Positions 1-6,265 are shown, counted from the first letter of the stretch. The stretch: 13,664 nt of DNA from JAKVAV01 sp964651785 (GCA_964651785.1 CAZYWJ010000077.1:1-13664); one strand, 5' to 3'. The notes: generated by a model not told the origin, from the letters alone. Program-made: numbers and translations.

Positions 1-128
1 ACGAGACCAAGCCCCAAGGCGGTAACCACCGCAGTGAGGCTTTGCCAATCTGAACCTGATATGACACCAACCAGATAGAAGGAAAGGGTGGAGATTAAAA
101 AGATGATCCAAAATCTGTATTTTTTCAT
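1..128 (-). CDS. N-terminus of a membrane protein (partial)
   Basis: An open frame begins with ATG at 128 on the minus strand and leaves the window at base 1, giving 42 codons. The peptide starts MKKYRFWIIFLISTLSFYLV. Its first ~20 residues are two positive charges followed by a strongly hydrophobic run, as in a membrane anchor. A second, weaker hydrophobic stretch (LTAVVTALGLGLV) follows after a short polar loop, so a small multi-spanning membrane protein is likely. A near-consensus Bacteroidota -7 element (TATTTTCG, minus strand, 156-163) lies 28 bases upstream of the ATG and supports this start. The family cannot be named from so short a piece. Confidence 0.6.
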   Translation of the reverse strand, partial: MKKYRFWIIFLISTLSFYLVGVISGSDWQSLTAVVTALGLGL

Positions 129-227
129 AGCCGGCTGCGCTTATTTGTGAGTTTCCGAAAATACACTTTCTACTATTCCTGCCTCCGACCTCTAAACATA
201 CCTCAAGCGGTCCACTTTGTACCTAAA

Positions 228-240
228 GCAGCGAAGCTGC
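228..240. repeat. Mini-hairpin GCAGC-GAA-GCTGC
   Basis: A perfect 5-bp inverted repeat with a GAA loop. Its core, GCGAAGC, is a heptamer known to form an exceptionally stable DNA mini-hairpin. It lies in the non-coding stretch 129-552, about 30 bases before the first heptamer block. No T-run follows, so it is not a standard terminator. Confidence 0.4.
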
Positions 241-270
241 AAGCGCAATCGGATTCTACCCCACTTCATC

Positions 271-312
271 TGAATACTGAATACTGAATACTGAATACTC
301 TATACGCGATAC
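271..312. repeat. Heptamer array, copy 1 (consensus TGAATAC)
   Basis: Six in-phase 7-base units: four identical TGAATAC (271-298), then TCTATAC and GCGATAC. The last four bases, ATAC, are constant while the first three vary. The non-coding stretch 129-552 holds this array, a second diverged copy at 399-426 and a mini-hairpin at 228-240; no convincing gene was seen there on either strand. Confidence 0.85.
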
Positions 313-398
313 TCTTTCCACCGCTATTGCTGCACGACGTCCGAACCGTCTTGTTGAAACAGATGTACAACTGAATTAAGGTTTTTACACGCCTCATC

Positions 399-426
399 TG
401 AATACAGAATACCCTATACTCAATAC
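399..426. repeat. Heptamer array, copy 2 (degenerate ATAC units)
   Basis: Four in-phase units, TGAATAC, AGAATAC, CCTATAC and TCAATAC, again with ATAC fixed. The flanks match those of the array at 271-312: TCATC just upstream (266-270 and 394-398), and downstream a TATTGCTGC core followed by CG, one base and CGTC. The whole is therefore a duplicated block of roughly 65-80 bases rather than two independent simple repeats. Confidence 0.75.
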
Positions 427-552
427 GCTTTAAGCCGTTATTGCTGCTCGCCGTCAGAAAATATACATAATCTCATTTGGCAAAGAGTCAGGCAAAGCAG
501 GGCTAAATGCCTCTTTATGAAAATCTTGATAAGTGCAATTATTACCTAGAGG

Positions 553-1035
553 CTAAAGATTAGACAATCGCACCCTGAACTCCATTTTTTCACCGGGTAG
601 CCTGAATATGCCATCGCGCACTCTCTCCAATTTTGCCAAATCTCCATCGCCGGGGTAAATCCACCCTGCACCCAATTTTCCTCCGTTTTCGCCGCGTACC
701 CGATAGCCTCCGGTTGAAATGGCAGCATGAAAAACATCGTTGTTGTAGACGTACTCAAACCCTACGGCCGTACCGAATTCTATCGGACCACCATACCACT
801 GCATGCTGCTTGAAAAATTAAATTGCGACCGCCAGTCTTGCGCCGTGATGTTTAAAAGCGAAGGTATATCTATGTTGGCTCCCAACAAGAATCGCGTGTA
901 GACTACACAGTCATAGCACAAACCTCCGTCCACATAATTTCTGATGTTATCATCCTGTAGTAGTCGCTGACCTACCATACTGCGCTCAGGTATTCCCTGC
1001 TGAGCCACATGTGCTCCCAATGGGGTTAAATTCAT
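553..1035 (-). CDS. Hypothetical protein, possible papain-like/NlpC-like fold
   Basis: This 160-residue protein starts at ATG 1035 and ends at TAG 553. I do not recognise the family. There is no signal peptide or membrane segment, so it is probably cytoplasmic or secreted by another route. Two features stand out: a GLCYDC segment (Cys40, Cys43) followed by a hydrophobic helix-like run VVYTRFLLG, and further on VFHAAISTGGYRV (His103) followed by a glycine-rich ENGGKLGAGW. A Cys at the head of a helix, then a His in a beta strand, is the order seen in NlpC/P60, CHAP and other papain-like peptidases and amidases. That resemblance is pattern-level inference only. The gene stands alone, flanked on both sides by non-coding DNA with heptamer repeats. 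No clear promoter or terminator is visible. Codon use looks normal for the window, so I consider it a real gene. Confidence 0.7.
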   Translation of the reverse strand: MNLTPLGAHVAQQGIPERSMVGQRLLQDDNIRNYVDGGLCYDCVVYTRFLLGANIDIPSLLNITAQDWRSQFNFSSSMQWYGGPIEFGTAVGFEYVYNNDVFHAAISTGGYRVRGENGGKLGAGWIYPGDGDLAKLERVRDGIFRLPGEKMEFRVRLSNL

Positions 1036-1182
1036 AGTATTAGCTTAATGATTGTTTATCCCAAAATAAAGCAAAATGCACTTACATAGATATAGAAATA
1101 TGAAAAAGAAACAAATAGTGTTCTTTCGTCAGATGCCTCACGGTTTTCATAAAGAGAAGCTGTTTATACATTAGCAAATACG

Positions 1183-1237
1183 AAAAATCGGCCACCGAAC
1201 AATTACTAATCTCCGATTTTTGGTAAAACCAAGATTA
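1183..1237. other. Fold-back element in non-coding region
   Basis: AAAAATCGG (1183-1191) and CCGATTTTT (1213-1221) form a perfect 9-bp inverted repeat with a 21-base loop. Overlapping its right arm, TTGGT (1220-1224) pairs with ACCAA (1228-1232) across AAA. TAATCT (1207-1212) can pair with AGATTA (1232-1237). These pairings share bases, so they are alternatives. The stretch 1036-1414 otherwise holds only the heptamer array at its right end. Short open frames within it (for example 1171-1359 minus) look like chance. Confidence 0.4.
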
Positions 1238-1341
1238 CCCTGCGGAGTCCGTATGTACATGAGATATTTTGGCTGTTTAGTTATCCTTTTCAAGTCCATA
1301 CGGTCTCTTTGTGGTCGAAGGACGTTACGCAGCTCGACGCA

Positions 1342-1432
1342 ATACGCACTTCGCATCAAGCACTACGCATGACGCACTACGCAAAACCATCAACCGGCTA
1401 CTATCGACTATCGACTAGCTACCAGCTACCAG
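1342..1432. repeat. In-phase degenerate heptamer array overlapping prmA 3' end
   Basis: Thirteen consecutive 7-base units keep strict phase. Units 1-6 follow NNNCGCA (ATACGCA, CTTCGCA, a variant TCAAGCA, CTACGCA, TGACGCA, CTACGCA). Units 7-8 are degenerate. Units 9-13 follow CNAC-type words (CTACTAT, CGACTAT, CGACTAG, then CTACCAG twice). A further TTACGCA lies out of phase at 1325-1331. The right end (1415-1432) lies within the last codons and stop of prmA on the minus strand. The array ends 19 bases before the assembly gap. Confidence 0.8.
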
Positions 1433-2018
1433 CACGGCCCAATCATTCTTCNNNNNNNNNNNNNNNNNNNNNNNNNNNNNNNNNNNNNNNNNNNNNNNNN
1501 NNNNNNNNNNNNNNNNNNNNNNNNNNNNNNNNNNNNNNNNNNNNNNNNNNNGCGATGGCCAGCACGCCCGTGCCGCTGCCTGCATCCAGCAGTGACTTTC
1601 CCTTACAGTCCAATTCGGACAATTCTTTCAGCATGAGCCAGGTGGTTTCGTGGTGGCCCGTACCGAACGACATTTGGGGTTGAATGACGATCTCGTGCGC
1701 GAATGTGGGGTCACTTTCGTGAAAAGGCGCCCGCACCCGGAACTTCGTGCCCACGCATACGGGTTGATAATCGGCCTCCCATTGTGCGTTCCAATTTCGC
1801 TCGGCTATCTCCTCCCGCTCGTAGGTTATCGTGCCCTCCAGCGATTCGATCAGGCGCTGCACCTTCTCCTCCGATTCTACATCGGCAGGTACGTAGGCGT
1901 CGGTGCCCTGTTCATTCTCGATAAAGCTCTCAAAGTCCAGCTCGGCCAATCGGGCCGTGAGGATCTCGGTGGTGGGCTTGATAGGCGCGCAGCTAAAGCG
2001 GTAGAGGAAGTAATTCAT
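1415..2018 (-). CDS. prmA: Ribosomal protein L11 methyltransferase PrmA (interrupted by assembly gap)
   Basis: PrmA is a cytoplasmic SAM-dependent enzyme that methylates ribosomal protein L11. From ATG 2018, 155 residues can be read before the gap. They begin MNYFLYRF, as Bacteroidota PrmA proteins usually do, and contain MSFGTGHHETT (~116-126) and SAM motif I, LLDAGSGTGVLAI (~143-155). A TTG nine bases upstream would keep the frame open, but it lies in the promoter's TTTG. Left of the gap, the frame starting at 1450 reads KNDWAVLVAGS and stops at TAG 1415-1417. KN-x-W-A/V is a familiar PrmA C-terminal pattern, so I take this as the true end. With a family length near 275 residues, about 110 codons are missing, so the real gap should be roughly 330 bases rather than 100. 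The frame that follows from counting 100 N would instead end at TGA 1443, which is an artefact of placeholder gap size. Only the middle is unseen; nothing suggests a pseudogene. Confidence 0.9.
1452..1551. other. Assembly gap (exactly 100 N)
   Basis: A run of exactly 100 undefined bases, the conventional placeholder for a scaffold join of unknown length. It interrupts prmA after motif I. The reading frame needed on its left side implies that the true length is not 100. Confidence 0.97.
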
Positions 2019-2024
2019 GGGGTG

Positions 2025-2056
2025 CAAAGGTGGGAAAAGTTGTGGGGCCTAACGAA
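2025..2056 (-). promoter_or_regulatory. Bacteroidota-type promoter of prmA
   Basis: On the minus strand CACCTTTG (2032-2025) matches the -7 consensus TAnnTTTG at all but the first base. TTCG (2056-2053) lies 20 bases further upstream, where a -33 TTTG is expected. The -7 box is only six bases from ATG 2018, so the transcript would have a very short or no leader. This supports ATG 2018 over the upstream TTG, which lies inside the -7 element. Confidence 0.45.
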
Positions 2057-2202
2057 GAGAAGAGAATTATTTCATTTTCTATCGAAATTCGAAGTATCAA
2101 AGTCTCAAAAAATGAGCATTGACTTTATTTGGATACGGCCTTATTTATTTTTCATAGAAAACAAACATAAACGAAGCGTGACCGCACCCATGTCTGAGCT
2201 CA

Positions 2203-2232
2203 GCCATCGGAAGCTCGGCTTCCGCTAATGGC
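2203..2232. repeat. Bulged inverted repeat (hairpin A)
   Basis: CGGAAGC (2208-2214) and GCTTCCG (2218-2224) pair perfectly around a TCG loop. Outside them GCCAT (2203-2207) pairs with ATGGC (2228-2232), leaving a 3-base bulge (CTA) on the 3' side, 12 bp in all. The 10-base palindrome CTGAGCTCAG (2194-2203) abuts it on the left. It lies in the 471-bp non-coding stretch between the divergent prmA and barrel genes. No T-run follows, so it is not a standard terminator. Confidence 0.6.
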
Positions 2233-2308
2233 GTTTGCGAGTTTGGGTAAGGTAGCGTAGTGTTGTGTAGTTTTCACAGAGAAATAAATACAGCCTTGAC
2301 TTTTTTCT

Positions 2309-2378
2309 CCCTTTTTGTGTCAAGACAAAAAGGGATTAAAATCGATTCTGCGATCAATCGAACAGTTTCGATTTTAAT
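2309..2378. repeat. Two abutting inverted repeats (hairpins B and C)
   Basis: Hairpin B has CCCTTTTTGT (2309-2318) and ACAAAAAGGG (2325-2334), a perfect 10-bp stem with a 6-base loop. Hairpin C starts at the next base: ATTAAAATCGA (2335-2345) and TCGATTTTAAT (2368-2378), a perfect 11-bp stem. Its 22-base loop contains CGAT and ATCG, which could pair weakly. No open frame worth calling covers them. They lie about 110-180 bases upstream of the barrel gene, and could be a leader structure, a small RNA or a pair of terminators. Confidence 0.6.
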
Positions 2379-2464
2379 TCTAAGCCTACTCACGAGTAAT
2401 AATTCGCAATGACATAGGCCAGATTCGATGTTCAGGACTGCACCGGCACAGTTCACTTTTCTTC

Positions 2465-2472
2465 TATATTTA
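2465..2472 (+). promoter_or_regulatory. Possible -7 element of the outer-membrane protein gene
   Basis: TATATTTA matches TAnnTTTG except at the last base and lies 17 bases before ATG 2490. No good -33 TTTG was found at the expected distance. If this is the promoter, the hairpins at 2309-2378 lie upstream of transcription rather than in the leader. Confidence 0.3.
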
Positions 2473-2489
2473 CCCTCTAATTCATTCTC

Positions 2490-3230
2490 ATGAAAATCAA
2501 AAGCGTATTCGCCTCTCTTTTTCTTCTTGTCGGTATTTTTCAGGCGAATGAAAGCCGCGGACAAGCGGCTATCCTGGCTTTGCTCTTCGGCGATCAGGTG
2601 GCTTCCGAGAACTTCAACCTCAGCCTCGAACTGGGTGTGGCCCAACCGTGGTTTACCAATCTCGACGGCACCGATCGATCCAAGCTCGGGATCAATTTCG
2701 GTATCGGTACCAACATTAAGTTGTCCGATAACTGGTTTATTTGTCCGAATGCATACTTCCTCGCCAATCGGGGCATACAGCTCCAAGCGGCTACGCCCCT
2801 ATCGGCCAATCCGGAGCTGAATATGCTCTTTGCCAATTCGGAAACCGCCATAAACCTGCGGTACATTGATGTGCCCGTGTTTTTGCACTACCAAACCGAC
2901 AATGAGAAATTTCGATTCGGAGTGGCCCCTCAGATCTCTTTTCTCAGCAATGCCGAAGCGATCTACGACGGACCCGACGGGGAATTTAAGGAAGACCTGA
3001 AAGACGAGATGAGCAGCATCGATTACGGCTTTATCGGAAACATCACTTACATATTGGGCAAAGCCCACAAAGGTCGCGGCGTGCACCTCCACCTGAGGTA
3101 TTACCAAGGGTTGGGAAGCATCTTTGACAGCGGATTCTCTTCCGAGGATGTCCGCGCGCAATACGTGTCGCTGCACCTGAGTCTTCCGTTCATTACGGAT
3201 GAGTTGGCGGCAAAGAATTTGGCGGATTAA
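2490..3230 (+). CDS. PorT-like outer-membrane beta-barrel protein
   Basis: This 246-residue protein has a clear signal peptide (MKIKSVFASLFLLVGIFQA, cleavage around residues 20-25). The mature part is a run of alternating amphipathic strands: LSLELGVAQPWF, INFGIGTNIKLSDNW, YIDVPVFLHYQ, FRFGVAPQISFLS, YGFIGNITYILG, VHLHLRYYQGLGSIFD and VSLHLSLPF. The YIDVPVFLHY/RFGVAPQ pair and the length are typical of the Bacteroidota outer-membrane beta-barrel family (OMP_b-brl_2, 'porin family protein'). It would sit in the outer membrane. Members are mostly uncharacterised, so pore or structural function is inference. ATG 2490 is the obvious start because the signal peptide begins there. The gene converges on the next one with only seven bases between stop codons. 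It does not appear to belong to an operon. Confidence 0.85.
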   Translation: MKIKSVFASLFLLVGIFQANESRGQAAILALLFGDQVASENFNLSLELGVAQPWFTNLDGTDRSKLGINFGIGTNIKLSDNWFICPNAYFLANRGIQLQAATPLSANPELNMLFANSETAINLRYIDVPVFLHYQTDNEKFRFGVAPQISFLSNAEAIYDGPDGEFKEDLKDEMSSIDYGFIGNITYILGKAHKGRGVHLHLRYYQGLGSIFDSGFSSEDVRAQYVSLHLSLPFITDELAAKNLAD

Positions 3231-3237
3231 AATAAAA

Positions 3238-4404
3238 TTATAATTCTCTCTTCTTGAGCAGGAATTGGCGGTTTTCAAACACGTTGAAATTCTCGTATTC
3301 AGTTAACGCTCGCATGTAGCAATACGCTTCCATCTTCTCCGTACCCATGTTTGCGAGGTGAAAGCAAAAGGGATTTTCACCGATTGGCGTCAGAATGAGA
3401 TAGGTTCCGCGGGAGCCCACCTCCCATTTGCCTTCCGATACCTCATCCAACGGAACGGAATCTCCGTTTTTAAGTACCGTTCCCGATTTCATCATCGTAT
3501 AGTTTCCCTCGGCATCAAATGAGATTTCAAAAGATTGAAAAGACAGATACCCGAACTCAATGGCCGAGTCGTAAAACAGCGGTTCGTTCGTGGCTTCCCA
3601 CCTTCCGATCAAATTATTGCGGATGGCGGCGGTATCTGCGGCTTTATCGAGTGCAGATAAGGTAACGCGTAGTTCGGGAGGTTCCGCTCCCAATGCCTTG
3701 GCATCATTGTAAGTGCCGCCAATAAGCATATTGGCAGAATCGCCATGGAAATGGTAAAGCTGCATGGCGCCCGTGAAATGATCGAAGAAGGAAAAGAACA
3801 GCGTATTCCCGACCCACTTGCTATGCCATGTGCCGTGAGCGGAATAAGGCGTATTGGCCTGCATGCGGCTGATGATGACTTTGCGATCGCTTACCAAGTC
3901 CAGCTGAAAGCTGCGATTGGTTGTGTCGGTTACCATCAGGTATAGCGATTTGTCGGCTTGCGGAAAGACGCTGCGGTCTTTGCTCAAACTCAGCTCCGAA
4001 TCGGGCAGACGGTGGAAGTAGCTCTCAAACCGCAAGCCTTCTCTGTCGCCGCGAATCAACGTCAACTCGGTATCCGAACCCATCCTGAAATAGAGGGTGT
4101 CGTTTTCAAAAGCCAGCCTTTCGTCGTCATCCGTGTACGTTCCCTTTTCTAAGTCAGAACGTATATCGGCCAATCGGCGAACCGTTTTTGTCGAATCAAT
4201 CCACAAGACCGTGCCACCTTCGGAGTAAACCGAATCTTCATTGAAAGTTCTCTGCATTACCACGCGCCATTCTTCATCTATTTGCAAATCGCGCCAAGTG
4301 CCTAAACGAAGCTCATGAGAAGAAACCCAAACTCCCTCGGGAATTTGCGAAAGCGCAATGGCGCAAAATAAATTGGCCAAAATGAAAAAGATTAAGGTTC
4401 TCAT
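3238..4404 (-). CDS. Secreted hypothetical protein with lipocalin-like repeats
   Basis: This 388-residue protein begins at ATG 4404 with a signal peptide (MRTLIFFILANLFCAIALSQ, probable cut after Ser-Gln), so it is exported. I do not recognise a named family. The mature sequence is rich in short beta strands and acidic loops. It seems to contain related segments opening with a 'G-x-W' phrase: IPEGVWVSSHELRLG near residue 21, HGTWHSKWVGNTLFF near 190, NNLIGRWEATNEP near 265 and EGKWEVGSRGTYLILTP near 325. That phrase is common at the start of lipocalin-like domains in Bacteroidota, so a multi-domain beta-barrel binding protein is plausible but unproven. It is convergent with the outer-membrane barrel gene. 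rlmF lies 69 bases upstream on the same strand. Confidence 0.75.
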   Translation of the reverse strand: MRTLIFFILANLFCAIALSQIPEGVWVSSHELRLGTWRDLQIDEEWRVVMQRTFNEDSVYSEGGTVLWIDSTKTVRRLADIRSDLEKGTYTDDDERLAFENDTLYFRMGSDTELTLIRGDREGLRFESYFHRLPDSELSLSKDRSVFPQADKSLYLMVTDTTNRSFQLDLVSDRKVIISRMQANTPYSAHGTWHSKWVGNTLFFSFFDHFTGAMQLYHFHGDSANMLIGGTYNDAKALGAEPPELRVTLSALDKAADTAAIRNNLIGRWEATNEPLFYDSAIEFGYLSFQSFEISFDAEGNYTMMKSGTVLKNGDSVPLDEVSEGKWEVGSRGTYLILTPIGENPFCFHLANMGTEKMEAYCYMRALTEYENFNVFENRQFLLKKREL

Positions 4405-4473
4405 TAAGAAAGGAAAAGTAGCAAAAAACGAATAAATCTTAGCTCAGACTCAAGGTGAGGCAAGGCGGAAGGC

Positions 4474-5430
4474 CTACCACCGTTCTTCCCGCCATTGCTT
4501 GCGCTCGGCCTTGGAGAGAAATGACCACACCATCAATCGACTCGATTTATTGCCCGTGCCCATAGGGATGATTCGGGTTTGCAATGCTTTGGCCCGCTTA
4601 AGCGCTTCTTCTACCTTTTTGAGGTTGGATTGTTTGGAGACGATGGTCGAGAACCAAAGGCAGTTCTTGCCGAACTTCGTGCTCTCTTTCACCATGTTTT
4701 GGATAAACTTGATCTCGCCGCCTTCGGTGATCAGCTCGTGCGGTGCACCGGAAAAGTTTCTTTCGGGAGTACTCACCTTCTTTCCCGAAAGGTTGGCCAC
4801 CTTTCGGCGCGATTCTTTCATGGCCTCTTCGGCAGATGCGTGAAAAGGCGGATTGCACATGGTAAAATCAACCTTTTCCAGCCGACTCCACACACCGAAA
4901 AAGACATCGTTCGGGTCGCCCTGTCGTCTGAATTCGATTTTATCGGAAAGCGAGGAGTTAATCTTCGCGATGTGCTGAGCCGATCGGAGCGATTTGTTGT
5001 CTATTTCCGTGGCAACGAATTTCCACCCGTATTCGGTGGTACCGATGATGGGGTAAATACAACCCGCACCGGTGCCTACGTCAAAGCCCGTCACCTTCTC
5101 TCCTTTCGGGATCTTACCTGAATTATGTTCAGCGAGGAGATCAGCGATGTAATGAATATAATCGGCCCTTCCGGGGATGGGCGGACAAAGGTTTTCCTTC
5201 GGGAAATCCCACTTTTCGATACCGTAGTAGTGTTTGAGAATGGCCGTGTTCAACAGCCTCACCGCTTCGGGATCGGAAAAGTCTACGGTCTCGATGCCCT
5301 GCTTGCTAAGAATGATGTAATCCTTGAGCTCGGGAACCGTTTGAACTAAAGCCTTCACATCGTAGCGCTCGCGGTTTCTATTGCGTGGGTGAAGTCTGTT
5401 CTTCTCGTTCGGTTGTATCTTCTTTGACAT
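4474..5430 (-). CDS. rlmF: 23S rRNA (adenine-1618-N6)-methyltransferase RlmF
   Basis: RlmF uses SAM to make N6-methyladenosine at position 1618 of 23S rRNA in the cytoplasm. From ATG 5430 the protein has 318 residues, close to E. coli RlmF (308). It starts MSKKIQPNEKNRLHPRNRNRERYD, the basic LHPRN-x-x-RERYD N-terminus typical of the family. The SAM-binding loop is GFDVGTGAGCIYPIIG (~115-130). The catalytic N6-adenine motif is NPPF (193-196), followed by HASAEEA. The frame stays open up to ATG 5529, but the extra 33 residues resemble no RlmF, and a near-consensus promoter lies inside that extension, so 5430 is chosen. The LigD operon is divergent, 254 bases away. All key motifs are intact. Confidence 0.95.
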   Translation of the reverse strand: MSKKIQPNEKNRLHPRNRNRERYDVKALVQTVPELKDYIILSKQGIETVDFSDPEAVRLLNTAILKHYYGIEKWDFPKENLCPPIPGRADYIHYIADLLAEHNSGKIPKGEKVTGFDVGTGAGCIYPIIGTTEYGWKFVATEIDNKSLRSAQHIAKINSSLSDKIEFRRQGDPNDVFFGVWSRLEKVDFTMCNPPFHASAEEAMKESRRKVANLSGKKVSTPERNFSGAPHELITEGGEIKFIQNMVKESTKFGKNCLWFSTIVSKQSNLKKVEEALKRAKALQTRIIPMGTGNKSSRLMVWSFLSKAERKQWREERW

Positions 5431-5459
5431 GGAAATGGTGGCGCTATGATTTGAAGCGG

Positions 5460-5467
5460 CGAAGGTA
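5460..5467 (-). promoter_or_regulatory. -7 element of rlmF
   Basis: On the minus strand TACCTTCG matches TAnnTTTG at all but one position and lies 29 bases upstream of ATG 5430. It falls within the in-frame extension to 5529, which argues for the shorter start. No clear -33 TTTG was found. Confidence 0.4.
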
Positions 5468-5684
5468 CGATAAGTATGTCGAGCCGGTTGATATGGCGAA
5501 GCTGCCGTCGAGATGACTTGATCTATCATGCTGTTTTCTTCGCATCAGACCGCGAACACGGAAGCTCACCACAACCGGGAAAAATCTTCAACAGATTAAA
5601 TGCTTTAGATCCAATCTAATTCAGACGTTTGCGCTAGGAACAATCATTGCATCTGAACGGTTGACTTTCAAAAAACAGATATAC

Positions 5685-6263
5685 ATGAGTGCCGAAAAAT
5701 CTGATTTAAGCAAGTACAACGAGAAGCGCGACTTCCGCTCGACGCAAGAACCTGAAGGCAAAAAAGGAAAAGGTTCGAAAAACCGCTTTTCATTTCAAAA
5801 GCACGATGCGTCAACGCTGCACTATGACTTCAGGCTGGAATACGACGGTGTGCTGAAATCGTGGGCCATCCCGAAAGGACCGAGTACCGATAAGCGCGAC
5901 AAGCGTCTCGCCATTCGCACGGAAGATCATCCTACGGACTACATTCATTTTGAAGGAACCATTCCCGAAGGCAATTACGGTGCGGGCAAGGTGCTGCTGT
6001 GGGATAAGGGAACCTACGAGAACATTACCGAAAAGGACGGCAAGATTCGCAGCATTGGCGATAGCCTCGACGAGGGCCATTTTCTGATTCGGTTAAACGG
6101 GGAGAAAATAAAGGGCGGCTATGCCATGACGCGCATAGACGATGAAAAAGGCCAATGGCTTTTCGTGAAGATGGATGACGATGAGGCCGACGGCCGCCGC
6201 AAACCCACGAGCACGGAACCCGAATCGGTGAAGTCGGGAAAAGATATGGACGAAATCAACTAA
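5685..6263 (+). CDS. ligD: LigD 3'-phosphoesterase (PE) module, stand-alone
   Basis: This enzyme trims 3' ends (removing 3'-ribonucleosides and 3'-phosphates) before ligation in bacterial non-homologous end joining. The 192-residue protein is the PE module alone. Taking ATG 5685, its putative active-site residues are His40, His46, Asp48, Arg50, His82 and Tyr86, in QKHDA, LHYDFRLE and EDHPTDY. Each is exactly two less than the Pseudomonas LigD numbering (42, 48, 50, 52, 84, 88), so the site is complete. FEGTIPEGNYGAG (89-101) is the family signature. A TTG at 5661 is in frame but less likely. The C-terminal ~30 residues are charged and look like a fusion linker, yet the frame ends in TAA and the ligase ATG follows two bases later. 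A weak -7 match (GACGTTTG, 5624-5631) may drive the operon. Tight spacing implies co-transcription with the next two genes. Confidence 0.95.
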   Translation: MSAEKSDLSKYNEKRDFRSTQEPEGKKGKGSKNRFSFQKHDASTLHYDFRLEYDGVLKSWAIPKGPSTDKRDKRLAIRTEDHPTDYIHFEGTIPEGNYGAGKVLLWDKGTYENITEKDGKIRSIGDSLDEGHFLIRLNGEKIKGGYAMTRIDDEKGQWLFVKMDDDEADGRRKPTSTEPESVKSGKDMDEIN

Positions 6264-6265
6264 AC

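Noticed and set aside
271..426. CRISPR-like array
   Set aside because: Units are 7 bases with no spacers and no cas genes are nearby, so these are direct heptamer repeats.
509..553. GCCTCT/AGAGGC inverted repeat as a terminator for the hypothetical gene
   Set aside because: Only 6 bp, with a loop over 30 bases and no T-run, so it is too weak to call.
1100..1174. 24-codon plus-strand frame beginning MKKKQIVFF
   Set aside because: Very short, no promoter or family, and no supporting context.
1171..1359. 62-codon minus-strand frame between the hypothetical gene and prmA
   Set aside because: Its N-terminus is made of heptamer repeats, no family is recognisable, and it covers a fold-back element. 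Chance is the better explanation.
1650..2228. 192-codon plus-strand frame over prmA
   Set aside because: It is antisense to prmA, whose motifs are unmistakable, and extends through the prmA promoter and hairpin A with no family resemblance.
2274..2786. 170-codon minus-strand frame over the hairpins and the barrel gene start
   Set aside because: It runs antisense through a signal peptide and barrel strands and reads into low-complexity hairpin sequence.
4579..5121. 180-codon plus-strand frame over rlmF
   Set aside because: Shadow of rlmF, which carries its SAM loop and NPPF motif on the other strand.
5431..5529. 33-residue N-terminal extension of RlmF
   Set aside because: It resembles no RlmF and contains a near-consensus -7 promoter element, so it is probably upstream DNA.
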